Origin: Salininema proteolyticum
Lineage (GTDB): Bacteria > Actinomycetota > Actinomycetes > Mycobacteriales > Micromonosporaceae
Assembly (NCBI RefSeq): GCF_042685645.1
Contig: NZ_JBHUNX010000001.1
Location: 3,968,001 to 4,032,000, forward strand
DNA length: 64,000 bases
Direction of reading: 5' to 3'
Both the position numbers and the translations under genes were made by a program. The first letter of the stretch is position 1. Every line of letters starts with the position of its first letter. The notes beneath the pieces were generated by a model that ran no database searches, was not told where the DNA came from, and was given only the letters and a program-made list of their open reading frames with translations. This document shows, piece by piece, positions 6,756-16,351 of the stretch.

Positions 6756-9700
6756 CTAGTTGTCACTGCCCCGGCCGCGCTGCACGCCGCGGTGGTAGGC
6801 GCTCAGCAGGCCACGGATTCCTTCGGGGTTGCGCTTCTGGGCACTGACAGTCTCTTGCGGTTCAGTGACACCGCCGGGCAGCAGTTTCGCGCCGGGCCGG
6901 CGCTTGGGCAGCCCGTTGGTCGTCTCGTCGTCTTCCTCGGTCGACAGGGCCGAGTCGACGCGCTCCCAGGCGCTGTCAGCGGCCGTACGCCAAGAGTAGG
7001 CGTCGTCCGAGACGTCCGCCGCGCCCTGGGACCCTCCGATCCGGCGCCGGTGGACCTCCTCCGGGGCGGAGGCCTCCTCTGGCGCCCCTTGGGAGTCGGC
7101 GGCGGGTTCCGGGTCGCCCGCGGCGCCGCTCAGCCAAGGCTGGGACATGTCTTCCCCACTCGTGGTCGTAGTCTTCTCGTCCACCTCGACTCTATCCGAG
7201 TCGGACTCACCCTGTGAAGTCCCGGCCTCCTCACCCGAGGGAAGCGACTCGGGCAGGCCCTTGACCGCTTCGGTCTCGGCCGGCTGCGGCGCCGGAGTGG
7301 TGGCCTTGAACCAGGCCGACTCGGCCTCGCGGAAGATGGGGAGCTCGGTGGTCTCGTCGATCGCGGAGATGCGGCCGCCGGCCTCGCGGGGCTCGTTGGT
7401 GCCCGTGTTCGAGGCGGTGTCCATCCACGACGGCGGCGCCGGCTCGGGCGCGGCCTCCAGCTGGATCTTCGGCAGGGCGATGTTCTCCGAGGCGACGATC
7501 TCGCCGGTGACCTCCATGGGGCGCTCCTCGCCCTCCGGGGTCGGCTCGGACATGCCGCCGGGGCGGAACATCATGCCCGGGTCCACCGGGGGCTCTGCGG
7601 GCACCTGCGGCTCGCGCTGGGCCGGAATGCCCTGCGTCTGGCCGCCCAGGCCCTGGGAGCCGTAGGAGTCGGAGCTGACCGAGTGGTTCCCGAAGCCCGC
7701 GTTCATCGGCGGGGACACCGGGGCCGGCTGGGAGCCGAACATGCCCGCGGGCGTGTCCGGGATGGCCGGGATGTTGCCGGTGTTCTCCAGCGGGCGCTGG
7801 CGCAACTTCGGCTCGGTGAGGATCGACTCGGGGACGATGACCTCGGCGATGATGCCGCGCTCGGCGCCGGCGTGGAGGCTGACCTTGATGCCGTGGCGCT
7901 GCGCCAGGCGCGCGACCACGACGAGGCCCATCATCCTCGACGTCGTGATGTCCACCGAGCCGGTGTCGGTCGACAGCTGCTCGTTGATTTGCTCGATCTG
8001 GTTCTCCGACATGCCGATGCCGGAGTCGATCACCCTCACGCGGATCGCGTCGCCGGGCGTGGGGCCGTTGACCTTGGTCGGGACGGCCTCCGCCAGGACC
8101 TGCGAGTCGGGCGGGGAGAAGGAGGTGGCGTTGTCCATCAGCTCGGCGACGAGGTGGACGACGTCGTTGACCGCCGCGGGCTTCACGTCGCGGTCGCCGT
8201 GGCACTGGCCGAACTCGATCCTCGTGTAGTGCTCGACCTCGGACTGCGAGGCCTGGAGGATGTCGCCGATCTCCGCCGGGTGGCGCTCCTGGCGTGAGGA
8301 GTCGGCCCCGGCCAGAACCAGGAGGTTCTCGTCGTTGCGGCGCATTCGGGTCGCCAGGTGGTCGAGCTTGAACAGCTCGGCGAGGCGGTCCGGGTCCTCT
8401 TCACCGCGCTCCAGCTCGTCGAGGTGGCCGATGAGGCGGTCGACGAGGCCCTGGGAGCGGCGGGCGAGGTTGATGAACATGGTCGAGACGTTGGACCGCA
8501 GGGCGGCCTGCTCGGCCGAGATGCGGATCGCCTCGGTGTGGACGATGTTGAACGCCTGGGCGACGTTGCCGATCTCGTCGCGCTGGTCGATGTCGATGGC
8601 CTTGCCGGCCTCGTTGGCGACCTCCTCGGGGGTCCGGTTGCCCAGGCCCTCCTGGCTCCTCATCTGGGCCACCGCCTGCGGGAGGCTCACGTGCGCCACG
8701 TCCAGCGCGCCCTCGCGCAGGCGCTTCAGGCCGGTGGCCATGTTGCGGGCGATGATCAGGGCGACCAGGGTCGCGATGATGAGCGCGACGAGGATGACGA
8801 TGGTCTCCAGCAGCAGCTGGAAGATCTGCGACTGGAGGTTGCCCTCCGCCTGGGTCTGGGTGTCTTGGGAGACCGACTCGATGAAGGCCGCGCCGCCCTC
8901 CAGGATGGCGTCGTACGAGGCCAGGAGGTCGGCGGAGACGTTCAGCTGGGTCTCGGTCGTGGCGGCCTTGGTGTCGGACTCGAAGTCGAGCGCGGTCTTG
9001 GCGGCGTCGGTCTCGAGGCCGTTCTCACCGAAGTAGAAGTCCTGCTGCTCCTGGCGGTCGGCCAGACGCTGGAAGTCCTCCTGCGCCTTCTCCCTCTCGT
9101 TGGCGCGCACCGCGAAGTCGCGGGCTCGGCCGTTGTTGGGGAAGGTGTTCTTGTCGCCGACGTTGATCGCCATCGACCGCTCTTCCTCGGTCTGCTCGAG
9201 GATGTCGGTCACGGACGCCATGACCTGCAGCTGGCGGGCGATCTCGGCGTCGGTGACGATGCGCGCCGAGACGTCGGTGATGGTCACCAGCGAGGTGATG
9301 ACGTTCTGGTAGACGCGGGAGGTCGACGCGATCGAGGTCGTCTTGGGCTGTTCGATGGCCCGGTCGCGGACGCGGTTGATCGTCTCCAGGGAGTCGGTGA
9401 CCAGCTGGATGCGCCGTTCGATCTCGCCGTTGGCCAGCGCCAGGTTCTGTCCGGCCTCGCGGAAGTCCTCGAGCGACTCGTCCGAGACGGTGACGAGCTC
9501 TTCGATCGCCTCGGCGGTGTAGTCGTCCGGGTTCAGCTCGCGGATCGACCCCTTGACGGTGTTCGCGCGGATGAACGTGACGAGCTCGGAGCGCTCCTTC
9601 TGGAGGTTGTACCGCAGTTCCGCGGTGATGTCGTTGAACTCCACCAGGTTGACCATGTCGTCGGCGGCGACGGCCTTGTTCGTGAGGTCGTACAGGCGGA

Positions 9701-9845
9701 GCGAGGCGACGGCTACGAGGACGATCAGCGGGATCAGCAGGATCAGGCCCAGTTTGGACCTGATTCTCATATCCGAGATGCGCGGGAAGCCGAGGGCTCC
9801 CCGCTTCACCGCTGAAGCCTTGCGACTTGAGCTGCGTTTACTCAC
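6756..9845 (-). CDS. cvnA: Conservon nitrate-sensor-type histidine kinase (CvnA family)
   Basis: A membrane sensor kinase of 1029 residues. TM1 is near residues 25-45 (LGLILLIPLIVLVAVASL); a long extracytoplasmic helical NIT-type sensing region follows, then TM2 (about residues 330-355), HAMP, a helical segment with LFKLDHLATRMRRNDENLL, an HATPase domain (LMDNATSFSPPDSQV as N box, DSGIGMSENQI as G1 box), and a 350-residue proline/acid-rich tail. The open frame extends upstream to 9929, but GTG 9845 is chosen because AGGAGG lies 8 bases before it and the basic VSKRSSSRKAS start fits the family. It heads the conservon. Confidence 0.92.
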   Translation of the reverse strand: MSKRSSSRKASAVKRGALGFPRISDMRIRSKLGLILLIPLIVLVAVASLRLYDLTNKAVAADDMVNLVEFNDITAELRYNLQKERSELVTFIRANTVKGSIRELNPDDYTAEAIEELVTVSDESLEDFREAGQNLALANGEIERRIQLVTDSLETINRVRDRAIEQPKTTSIASTSRVYQNVITSLVTITDVSARIVTDAEIARQLQVMASVTDILEQTEEERSMAINVGDKNTFPNNGRARDFAVRANEREKAQEDFQRLADRQEQQDFYFGENGLETDAAKTALDFESDTKAATTETQLNVSADLLASYDAILEGGAAFIESVSQDTQTQAEGNLQSQIFQLLLETIVILVALIIATLVALIIARNMATGLKRLREGALDVAHVSLPQAVAQMRSQEGLGNRTPEEVANEAGKAIDIDQRDEIGNVAQAFNIVHTEAIRISAEQAALRSNVSTMFINLARRSQGLVDRLIGHLDELERGEEDPDRLAELFKLDHLATRMRRNDENLLVLAGADSSRQERHPAEIGDILQASQSEVEHYTRIEFGQCHGDRDVKPAAVNDVVHLVAELMDNATSFSPPDSQVLAEAVPTKVNGPTPGDAIRVRVIDSGIGMSENQIEQINEQLSTDTGSVDITTSRMMGLVVVARLAQRHGIKVSLHAGAERGIIAEVIVPESILTEPKLRQRPLENTGNIPAIPDTPAGMFGSQPAPVSPPMNAGFGNHSVSSDSYGSQGLGGQTQGIPAQREPQVPAEPPVDPGMMFRPGGMSEPTPEGEERPMEVTGEIVASENIALPKIQLEAAPEPAPPSWMDTASNTGTNEPREAGGRISAIDETTELPIFREAESAWFKATTPAPQPAETEAVKGLPESLPSGEEAGTSQGESDSDRVEVDEKTTTTSGEDMSQPWLSGAAGDPEPAADSQGAPEEASAPEEVHRRRIGGSQGAADVSDDAYSWRTAADSAWERVDSALSTEEDDETTNGLPKRRPGAKLLPGGVTEPQETVSAQKRNPEGIRGLLSAYHRGVQRGRGSDN

Positions 9846-10454
9846 CTGTACTGCCTCCTGGGGCGGTCTCAATCGTCTGGGCAGAGCCGGGTCGCACGAC
9901 TGCTGTTTCCAGGGGTTCCCTTGGGGCACTAGGAGGCTCGCCCTCGCTCTTCAGAAGGGCATCGAGGACGCTCCAGTGGCGGGAACCCTGCAAATTCCAT
10001 CATGACCAAGGTTCCTGACTTTAACCAGGGGCGCTCAGAAGTTCGATCAGCCTCTCGGATCCGAACACAGGGGGTAAGGAAACCACCGTAAAACTATGCA
10101 AAACCGGCATTAAAATACTCTGTATTCAACCGTTCGCCGTCAAACTCAATCCCTTTGGCGGAGCGTTGATCTCCCCCGAACAGGCAGCCATATCGATACT
10201 GCACTATCCCTCATCACTCCCTGTCAGGTCTCGGAGCGATACCAGTCTGGTCACGATCAAACAACGTTCGCGCTACCCCTCTTTCCAGGGGAAATCGCGT
10301 GTCAGACCCGACATCCCCGCGCACAGGCCTCAAGTCCGGATTCACCCGCACAGAGAATGAGTGTGACCTGAGTAGCGCGATAAATTACTCATGGGTAACA
10401 TATAGTCTGAGCAACAGACACCACCGCCCTATATCAACCCAAGGGAGGACGTCA
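9846..10454. other. Divergent intergenic region, cvnA / Fe-S oxidoreductase
   Basis: This 609-bp gap separates two divergent genes and must hold both promoters. It is much richer in A+T than its flanks, notably 10080-10150 and 10375-10410. TATAGT at 10401-10406 could be a -10 element for the oxidoreductase, 48 bp before its start; no clear -35 is seen. No RNA gene or protein gene is supported. Confidence 0.4.
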
Positions 10455-12548
10455 ATGGGAGCCGTCCAGATCGTCACAGCGCTGATAGCGTTCGCCTACA
10501 CAGGCGTCGCCATCTGGCTGTTCGCCCGCGCCTGCGTCGACATGCTGGCGACAGTTCGCCTCGGGCAGAAAGAGGACCGCAGCGACGACAAGAAGGCCCG
10601 GTGGACAACCCTGGCCCGGGAGACCCTGGGTCACACCAGGATGCTCCAGTGGAGCCTGGTCGGAGCGGCCCACTGGGTCGTCTTCATCGGCTTCTTCTCG
10701 CTCTTCCCGATCCTCTTGACCGCCTATTTCGAGGTCCTCAACCCCCACTGGACGCTGCCGCTCGTCGGCCACTGGGGCGTATGGATGATGGCCAGCGAGT
10801 TCATCGCGGTCCTCACCGGCCTGGGGATCATCACCCTCTTCACCATCCGCATGCTGAACCAGCCCTCCAATAAGAAGGTGCCGCCCGAAGGCGAGGCCTC
10901 CGAGGCAGGTCAGCGCAAATCGCGGTCCCGATTCGAGAACTCCACCCAGTGGCAGGCGTTCTACATCGAGGCGACCATCTTCCTCATCGTCGCCTGCTAC
11001 TTCGGGATCCGCTCGCTCGAGTTCGCCGCCGGCGCCACCGACAAGACCTGGGCCTCCCCGATCTCCTCGGCGCTGTCCGGCCTCTACGGCGGGCTCTCCG
11101 AGTCCGGCGCCCTCACCGGCATCACCCTGATCGCCGGGTTCAAGATCCTCGTGTCGTGGACCTTCTTCCTCATCATCGCCCTCAACCCGACGATGGGCAT
11201 CGGCTGGCACCGCATCACGGCGTTCTTCAACATCTACTTCAAGCGCAACGCCACCGGCGAGGTCGCGCTCGGCCCGGCCAAGCCGATGCTCGCCGACGGA
11301 CGGCCCATCGACTTCGAGAAGGACGACCCCGAAGAGACGCCCTTCGGCGTCGGCGTCCTCACCGACTTCACCTGGAAGGGCCTCCTCGACTTCTCCACCT
11401 GCACCGAGTGCGGCCGCTGCCAGTCGCAGTGCCCCGCCTGGAACACGGGCAAGCCGCTCTCGCCCAAGAAGCTCGTCACCGACCTGCGCGACCACCTCTA
11501 CCAGGAGGCCCCGTACCTCAAGGCCGCCGCCGCGAAGGGCGAGACGCACGAGACGACCCAGATCATCGGGTCGATCATCGACCCCGACGTCCTCTGGTCC
11601 TGCACCACCTGCGGCGCCTGCGTCGAGCAGTGCCCCGTCGACATCGAGCACGTCGACACCATCCTCGACCTGCGCCGCTTCCAGACCATGATGGAGTCGG
11701 ACTTCCCCGAAGAGGGGCAGACGATGATGCGCAACCTCGAGAACAAGGGCAACCCCTGGGGCGAGGCGCCGAACAAGCGCCTCGACTGGGCCAAGGAGCT
11801 CGAGTTCGAGGTGCCGCTCGCCGAAGAGGGCGGGGACTGGGAGTACCTCTACTGGGTCGGCTGCGCCGGCGCCTACGACCCGAAGGCGCAGAAGACCGCT
11901 CGCGCCGTCGCCACGCTGCTGCACACCGCGGGCGTCAAGTTCGCCGTCCTCGGCGAGGCCGAGACCTGCACCGGCGACTCCGCCCGCCGCATCGGGCACG
12001 AGTTCATGTACCAGATGTTGGCCGAGCAGAACATCGAGACGCTCAACGAGGTCAAGGCCACGAAGATCATCGCGACCTGCCCGCACTGCCTCAACACCAT
12101 CGGCAACGAGTACGAGGATCTGGGCGGCTCCTACGAGGTCGTCCACCACACCCAGCTGCTCGCCCAGCTCGTCTCCGAAGGCAAGCTCAAGCAGCTCGAG
12201 CAGAAGGACGTCACCTGGCACGACCCCTGCTACCTGGGTCGCCACAACCGCGTCTTCACGCCGCCGCGCGAGCTGATCGGCGACGACAACCTGACCGAGA
12301 TGCCCCGCAGCGGCACCGAGTCGTTCTGCTGCGGCGCCGGCGGCGGCCGGATGTGGCTCGAAGAGCCCATCGGTAAGCGCGTCAACCGCGAGCGGGCCGA
12401 CGAGGCCATCGGCACCGGCGCCAAGACCGTCGCCGTCGGCTGCCCGTTCTGCTCGACCATGCTCCGTGACGGCGTCGCCGACGCCGGCAAGGAGGACGAC
12501 GTCGAGGTCGTGGACGTCGCCCAGCTGCTGGCCCGCCAGCAGAACTAG
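10455..12548 (+). CDS. Membrane-bound Fe-S oxidoreductase (HdrD/GlpC-like, DsrM-type fusion)
   Basis: A 697-residue protein starting at ATG 10455 after GGGAGGAC. The first ~270 residues form about five to six membrane helices resembling a heme/quinone-binding NarI/DsrM-type anchor. Two 4Fe-4S motifs follow: CTECGRCQSQCP and CTTCGACVEQCPVD. Then come two cysteine-rich CCG-type domains, with CPHCLNTIGNEYEDLGG, DPCYLGR, CCGAGGGRMW and CPFCSTML. Such actinobacterial proteins are thought to pass electrons between a cytosolic donor (often an acyl-CoA/ETF system) and menaquinone; the partner is not encoded nearby, so the substrate is open. It is monocistronic: a long leader region precedes it and a terminator follows. 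Confidence 0.88.
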   Translation: MGAVQIVTALIAFAYTGVAIWLFARACVDMLATVRLGQKEDRSDDKKARWTTLARETLGHTRMLQWSLVGAAHWVVFIGFFSLFPILLTAYFEVLNPHWTLPLVGHWGVWMMASEFIAVLTGLGIITLFTIRMLNQPSNKKVPPEGEASEAGQRKSRSRFENSTQWQAFYIEATIFLIVACYFGIRSLEFAAGATDKTWASPISSALSGLYGGLSESGALTGITLIAGFKILVSWTFFLIIALNPTMGIGWHRITAFFNIYFKRNATGEVALGPAKPMLADGRPIDFEKDDPEETPFGVGVLTDFTWKGLLDFSTCTECGRCQSQCPAWNTGKPLSPKKLVTDLRDHLYQEAPYLKAAAAKGETHETTQIIGSIIDPDVLWSCTTCGACVEQCPVDIEHVDTILDLRRFQTMMESDFPEEGQTMMRNLENKGNPWGEAPNKRLDWAKELEFEVPLAEEGGDWEYLYWVGCAGAYDPKAQKTARAVATLLHTAGVKFAVLGEAETCTGDSARRIGHEFMYQMLAEQNIETLNEVKATKIIATCPHCLNTIGNEYEDLGGSYEVVHHTQLLAQLVSEGKLKQLEQKDVTWHDPCYLGRHNRVFTPPRELIGDDNLTEMPRSGTESFCCGAGGGRMWLEEPIGKRVNRERADEAIGTGAKTVAVGCPFCSTMLRDGVADAGKEDDVEVVDVAQLLARQQN

Positions 12549-12569
12549 GCGTCCCGCCGCTCTGTCTCC

Positions 12570-12604
12570 AGGGCCGTGCTCCTACGGGAGCGCGGCCCTT
12601 TCTC
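12570..12604 (+). terminator. Intrinsic terminator after Fe-S oxidoreductase
   Basis: AGGGCCGTGCTC pairs with GAGCGCGGCCCT across CTACGG and is followed by TTCTCT. It lies 21 bp after the stop codon. Confidence 0.75.
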
Positions 12605-12817
12605 TATGCCCTCGTCGCCCCCGGGGCCACCGGCTTAGCCCTGGTTCACCGCCTTCGCCCCGGTCGCTCTGGCACCCGCATCGCCCCGAGCTACTGACTT
12701 AGCTCCGGTCACCCTGGCGCCCAAAGATATTGAAGTAGACCGCCTGCACTATCATTGGCGAGTTCCGACGCCCCCGAAGGGACCGTTCACCGATTCCCCC
12801 GACACCTGGAGCCACCC

Positions 12818-13234
12818 ATGCCCCGATCCGGCGGATTCCACCGCTTCATGCTCGTCGTCCTCTGGTCCATGCTGGTCGCGAAGATCGGCTACCTGGTCAG
12901 CGACTACCTGCTCATCCGCGGCGCCGACGCCGAAAGCGTCGAGATCGGCGCCGACGTCTACCTCGCGCTCGCCGTGAGCTCCCTGGCCGCGATCCTCATA
13001 CTCGGCGTCATCGCCGCCAGACAGTCGTCGACCACTCCGTGGATCTACCTGGTCTGCGCGGTCTCCGTCGTCAGCGGCCTGGCCGACGTGTACATCCTCG
13101 CCCACGAGACTTTCCGCGACCACCATTCGGTGAAGATGGTCTTCTCCTCCTGCTTCGGCATCGTGACCCTCGCCGGCATCGTCACCGCCTTCTTCGCCGC
13201 GTTCTTCCGCCGCCACGATGTGACGGCCATCTGA
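12818..13234 (+). CDS. Small four-helix membrane protein, unknown function
   Basis: A 138-residue protein with four predicted membrane helices, around LVVLWSMLVAKIGYLVSDYL, VYLALAVSSLAAILILGVIA, TTPWIYLVCAVSVVSGLADVY and the final GIVTLAGIVTAFFAAFF. The open frame extends upstream to a TTG at 12755, but ATG 12818 has CTGGAG about 7 bases upstream and starts just before a basic segment, as expected for a membrane protein. No family was recognised. It stands alone between a terminator and the hydrolase gene. Confidence 0.6.
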   Translation: MPRSGGFHRFMLVVLWSMLVAKIGYLVSDYLLIRGADAESVEIGADVYLALAVSSLAAILILGVIAARQSSTTPWIYLVCAVSVVSGLADVYILAHETFRDHHSVKMVFSSCFGIVTLAGIVTAFFAAFFRRHDVTAI

Positions 13235-13463
13235 CCGCGGTCGCCCAGTGCCGTTGGCTACGCCGGGCCCCGACCGGCCGGATTCGCCGTCGACCACGGC
13301 TCACGGGACCGGCCACCCAACCGCCCCCGGGTACGGCGAGCGCCTAGGCGAACACGTGGCGCCCGGCGATCGGCGGTGCTAATGTTCTAGCGGTTCGCCC
13401 TGCGGCCGTTGCCGATCACCAGGCGACACCGCATCGAACCCGACACAGAGAGGCCGATTCGCC

Positions 13464-14222
13464 ATTCCGATCACGACCCTGCAGATTCCCACCCGAGACG
13501 GCCGAGCCGACGCCTTCGCGGCCTACCCCGACGACGGCGAGCCGCATCCCGGCGTCCTGATGTACATGGACGCCTTCGGCCTCCGGCCGGTCCTGCGAGA
13601 GATGGCCGCCGAACTGGCCGCGCACGGGTACTACGTGCTCGTCCCCAACGTCCTCTACCGGCACGGCCCGGCGCCGGTAATCGAACTTCCCGAGTTCATC
13701 AGCGCGGAGCACCGTCCCGAACTCATCGAGAAGCTGATTCCCCTGGTGGTCGCGTACACCGTCGACCAGATCAAGAGCGATGCCGACGCCTTCCTCGACT
13801 TTCTCGGCTCCCGGTCCGAAGTTAGCGGCGGACCGGTCGGAGTGACCGGGTACTGCATCGGCGGGATGCTGGCGATGCGCACGGCGGCGACCCACGCCGA
13901 CCGGGTGGCCGCAGTGGCCGGGTTCCACGGGGGCCCGCTGGTCACCGACGATCCGGACAGTCCCCACAGGTCCTTCTCGCGGATCAAGGCAGAGGTCCTT
14001 CTCGGAAACGCCGACGGCGACATGACGCCTGAGGTGTTCGCCGAGCTCAACGAGGCCTTGAACGCCGCCGGCGTCGAGTACACCTCGGAAATCTATCCCG
14101 GAGCCGCCCACGGCTTCACCATGGCCGACACCGAGGCGTTCAGCCCGGACGGTCTGCGGCGCCACTGGGACGACCTGCTGCCTCTACTCGATCGCGCCTT
14201 GAAGGGCCACGGAACGGCCTGA
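13464..14222 (+). CDS. Dienelactone hydrolase family protein, non-canonical start
   Basis: An alpha/beta hydrolase of about 252 residues. The family opening is visible: ITTLQIPTRDGRADAFAAY, then GVLMYMDAFGLRPVLREMA. The nucleophile elbow is GYCIGG (the dienelactone-hydrolase Cys, not Ser), the acid lies near ADGDMTPE, and the catalytic His is in GAAHGFTMAD. Upstream of ATG 13560, which is far too late because it would delete the first strand and helix, the frame is open to a TAA at 13380 but has no ATG, GTG or TTG. ATT 13464 lies 10 bases after GAGAGG and is my proposed start; ATC 13470 aligns best with the usual M-T-T opening. The substrate is unknown. Confidence 0.75.
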   Translation: MPITTLQIPTRDGRADAFAAYPDDGEPHPGVLMYMDAFGLRPVLREMAAELAAHGYYVLVPNVLYRHGPAPVIELPEFISAEHRPELIEKLIPLVVAYTVDQIKSDADAFLDFLGSRSEVSGGPVGVTGYCIGGMLAMRTAATHADRVAAVAGFHGGPLVTDDPDSPHRSFSRIKAEVLLGNADGDMTPEVFAELNEALNAAGVEYTSEIYPGAAHGFTMADTEAFSPDGLRRHWDDLLPLLDRALKGHGTA

Positions 14223-14245
14223 TCCAGGCCCCGGCCCAGTCGTGC

Positions 14246-14280
14246 GGCGCCTCGTCCCGGACAGACGTGTTCGAGGCGCC
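14246..14280 (+). terminator. Hairpin downstream of hydrolase
   Basis: GGCGCCTCG (14246-14254) and CGAGGCGCC (14272-14280) form a 9-bp stem with a 17-base loop, 24 bp after the hydrolase stop. No T-run follows, so it is only a possible terminator. Confidence 0.4.
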
Positions 14281-14476
14281 GTGCGCGACGCCCCTCGGAT
14301 ACCGTCGTGTCCCGCTGTCTCAAGACCGTCCTTCGCGGAGCAAGAGGTGACGAGCGGCCAGACGAGCACCGCCGGTCCGCTGTTTCTGTTAAGCGGGCAT
14401 GGTTCTCCTGGGGAAGAGGGGAAATAGGAACTGCGGGCGATGCGGCCGAGACGGTGCCCGAGCGAACGTGGACCGC

Positions 14477-16333
14477 ATGGAAAGTCGAGTACGGAGAAGA
14501 CTGGCCGCATGGGCCGCCCTGGCGGCCACGGCACTGGCACCGCTGGCGGCAGCGCCGGCGAAGGCCGAGGACGACGGCGTCTGGGACACGATGCGCGGAT
14601 ACGTCGAACGGGAGATGGAGGCCAGGGACGTCCCCGGCGTGGCGGTATCGCTCGTCTCCGAGGAGGGGGTCCTTCACTCGGAAGGCTTCGGCGTCGCCGA
14701 CATCGACGGCGGGGAGAAGGTGGACCCCGAGACCACGCGGTTCTCACTGGCATCGGAGGCGAAGCTGTTCACCGCCCAGGCGGTACTGCAGTTGGTGGAA
14801 GACGGCGCGGTCGACCTAGACGCCGATGTCAACGAGTACCTGGAGGGCTTCCGGATCGAGGACGCCTACCCTGGCCGGCCGGTGACGGTGCGGAACCTGT
14901 TGACCTACACAGGCGGGTTCGACGAGGACCATTTCATCGGCATGGGCGTGGAATCGGGCCCGGTGACGCCTCTGGGAGAAGAACTGGAGGAGAAGCAGCC
15001 GGAACGGGTTCGCCCGCCGGGCAAGCTCGTATCGTACGACAACTACGGATTCGCGCTCGCCGCGTACATCGTGGAGTGCGTGACGGACATGCCGTTCGCG
15101 AAGTATCTGGAGGATAACGTCTTCGAGCCGTTGGGGATGGGGGCCTCCTCGGCGGCGGTGCCCTACGACGAGGAGACCGAGCGCGACGTCGCCACCGGGT
15201 ACATTATCGGGCGAGACGGCAAGCGGCCGACCGAAATGCGTTACGGGGCCCTGTTCCCGGTGGGAATAGGGCCTGTCGCGTCGGGCGACGACATGGCCGT
15301 TTACCTGGCGGCGATGATGGCCCGCGACCCGCGCCTGGGAGACGGTGTCGCCGAGCGGATGCTCTCCCCGCAGTTCCGAAACGCACCGGAGTTCAGCGCC
15401 ATGGGGTTCGGCTGGGAGCAGACGTCCGTCGCGGGCCGTTCGGTGTGGTTCAAGGCGGGCGACCTGCCCGGATTCCACACCGGCATGGCGATCATCCCCG
15501 ACCTGGGGATCGGATTCCACATCGCCTCGAACGCCGACAGCGACGAGGGAGGCGGCATCGGGCCGGTCGATCTCTTGGAAGAGGTCATCGCCGAGCACCT
15601 GCCTGCGCTGGAGGCACCGGAGGAGGAGGCGGTCACCGCCGATTCCGAGCAGTACGAGGGCACTTTTATCAGCAGCAGGACCAGCCGCAACGGATTCATC
15701 CGCTTTCGGCCTCTCGTGGACGGCCCGGTGACCGTGGCGACCGGCGAAGAAGGAAGCCTGGTTACGGAAGGCCTCTTCGGTAAGAAAGTCACCTGGACGC
15801 CGGTGGGCGAGGGCCGATACGTTCGGGAAGGCACTTTTCATCGGTTGACGTTCATCGATCGGGACACCTTCGCCCTGGACGGCCATGTCATCGGTTACGA
15901 GCGCGTCGAATGGTTCCAGAATCCGACCTTGTACCGTGTGCTGCTGGCAGCGGCCCTGGCCTCGGTACTGCTGGTTCTGGTAGGTGTGCCGATAGCCGCA
16001 TGGCACCGCCGCGCCGCACCCCGGTGGATCGTGCCGTGGGTGAACGCCGCCCTGGTCACAGCGTTCATTGCCATTGGCGCGGTGCTGGCCGAAAGCAAGG
16101 GCGCCTTCACCGTCGCCCTGTTGACCGCCGATCCGTTGCTGGTCGCCGCTTTGATCCTGGCGGCCCTGACCTTGCCGGTCACCGTCGTGCAGGTCGTGTT
16201 CGCCGTGAGGGCCTTGGCGAAGCGGCAAGGATCGGTCATGGGCCGGGTGTCCTACGCGGCCGCGACGCTGGGAGCGGTGGCCTTCACGCTCGCCTGCGCG
16301 GAGTACAACATTCTGAGTCTGCCGTTCCTGTAG
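14477..16333 (+). CDS. Secreted/membrane serine beta-lactamase-family hydrolase
   Basis: A 618-residue protein with a signal peptide (basic start, hydrophobic residues 9-30, APAKA cleavage-like site). A class C beta-lactamase/D-Ala-D-Ala carboxypeptidase-like domain follows, with S93-E-A-K96 as the SxxK motif and Y187-D-N189 as the YxN motif. The C-terminal third carries a small beta domain and three membrane helices (about residues 490-515, 530-550 and 560-590). This layout is common in Gram-positive serine hydrolases that act on peptidoglycan-like or peptide substrates. ATG 14477 is preferred because it directly precedes the signal peptide; the frame is open upstream. A sensor kinase gene follows by 18 bp and probably senses a related envelope stress. 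Confidence 0.8.
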   Translation: MESRVRRRLAAWAALAATALAPLAAAPAKAEDDGVWDTMRGYVEREMEARDVPGVAVSLVSEEGVLHSEGFGVADIDGGEKVDPETTRFSLASEAKLFTAQAVLQLVEDGAVDLDADVNEYLEGFRIEDAYPGRPVTVRNLLTYTGGFDEDHFIGMGVESGPVTPLGEELEEKQPERVRPPGKLVSYDNYGFALAAYIVECVTDMPFAKYLEDNVFEPLGMGASSAAVPYDEETERDVATGYIIGRDGKRPTEMRYGALFPVGIGPVASGDDMAVYLAAMMARDPRLGDGVAERMLSPQFRNAPEFSAMGFGWEQTSVAGRSVWFKAGDLPGFHTGMAIIPDLGIGFHIASNADSDEGGGIGPVDLLEEVIAEHLPALEAPEEEAVTADSEQYEGTFISSRTSRNGFIRFRPLVDGPVTVATGEEGSLVTEGLFGKKVTWTPVGEGRYVREGTFHRLTFIDRDTFALDGHVIGYERVEWFQNPTLYRVLLAAALASVLLVLVGVPIAAWHRRAAPRWIVPWVNAALVTAFIAIGAVLAESKGAFTVALLTADPLLVAALILAALTLPVTVVQVVFAVRALAKRQGSVMGRVSYAAATLGAVAFTLACAEYNILSLPFL

Positions 16334-16351
16334 GGCCGGCGAGGAGGACGC

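Noticed and set aside
8358..9815. A 485-codon plus-strand frame
   Set aside because: Antisense to the cvnA kinase.
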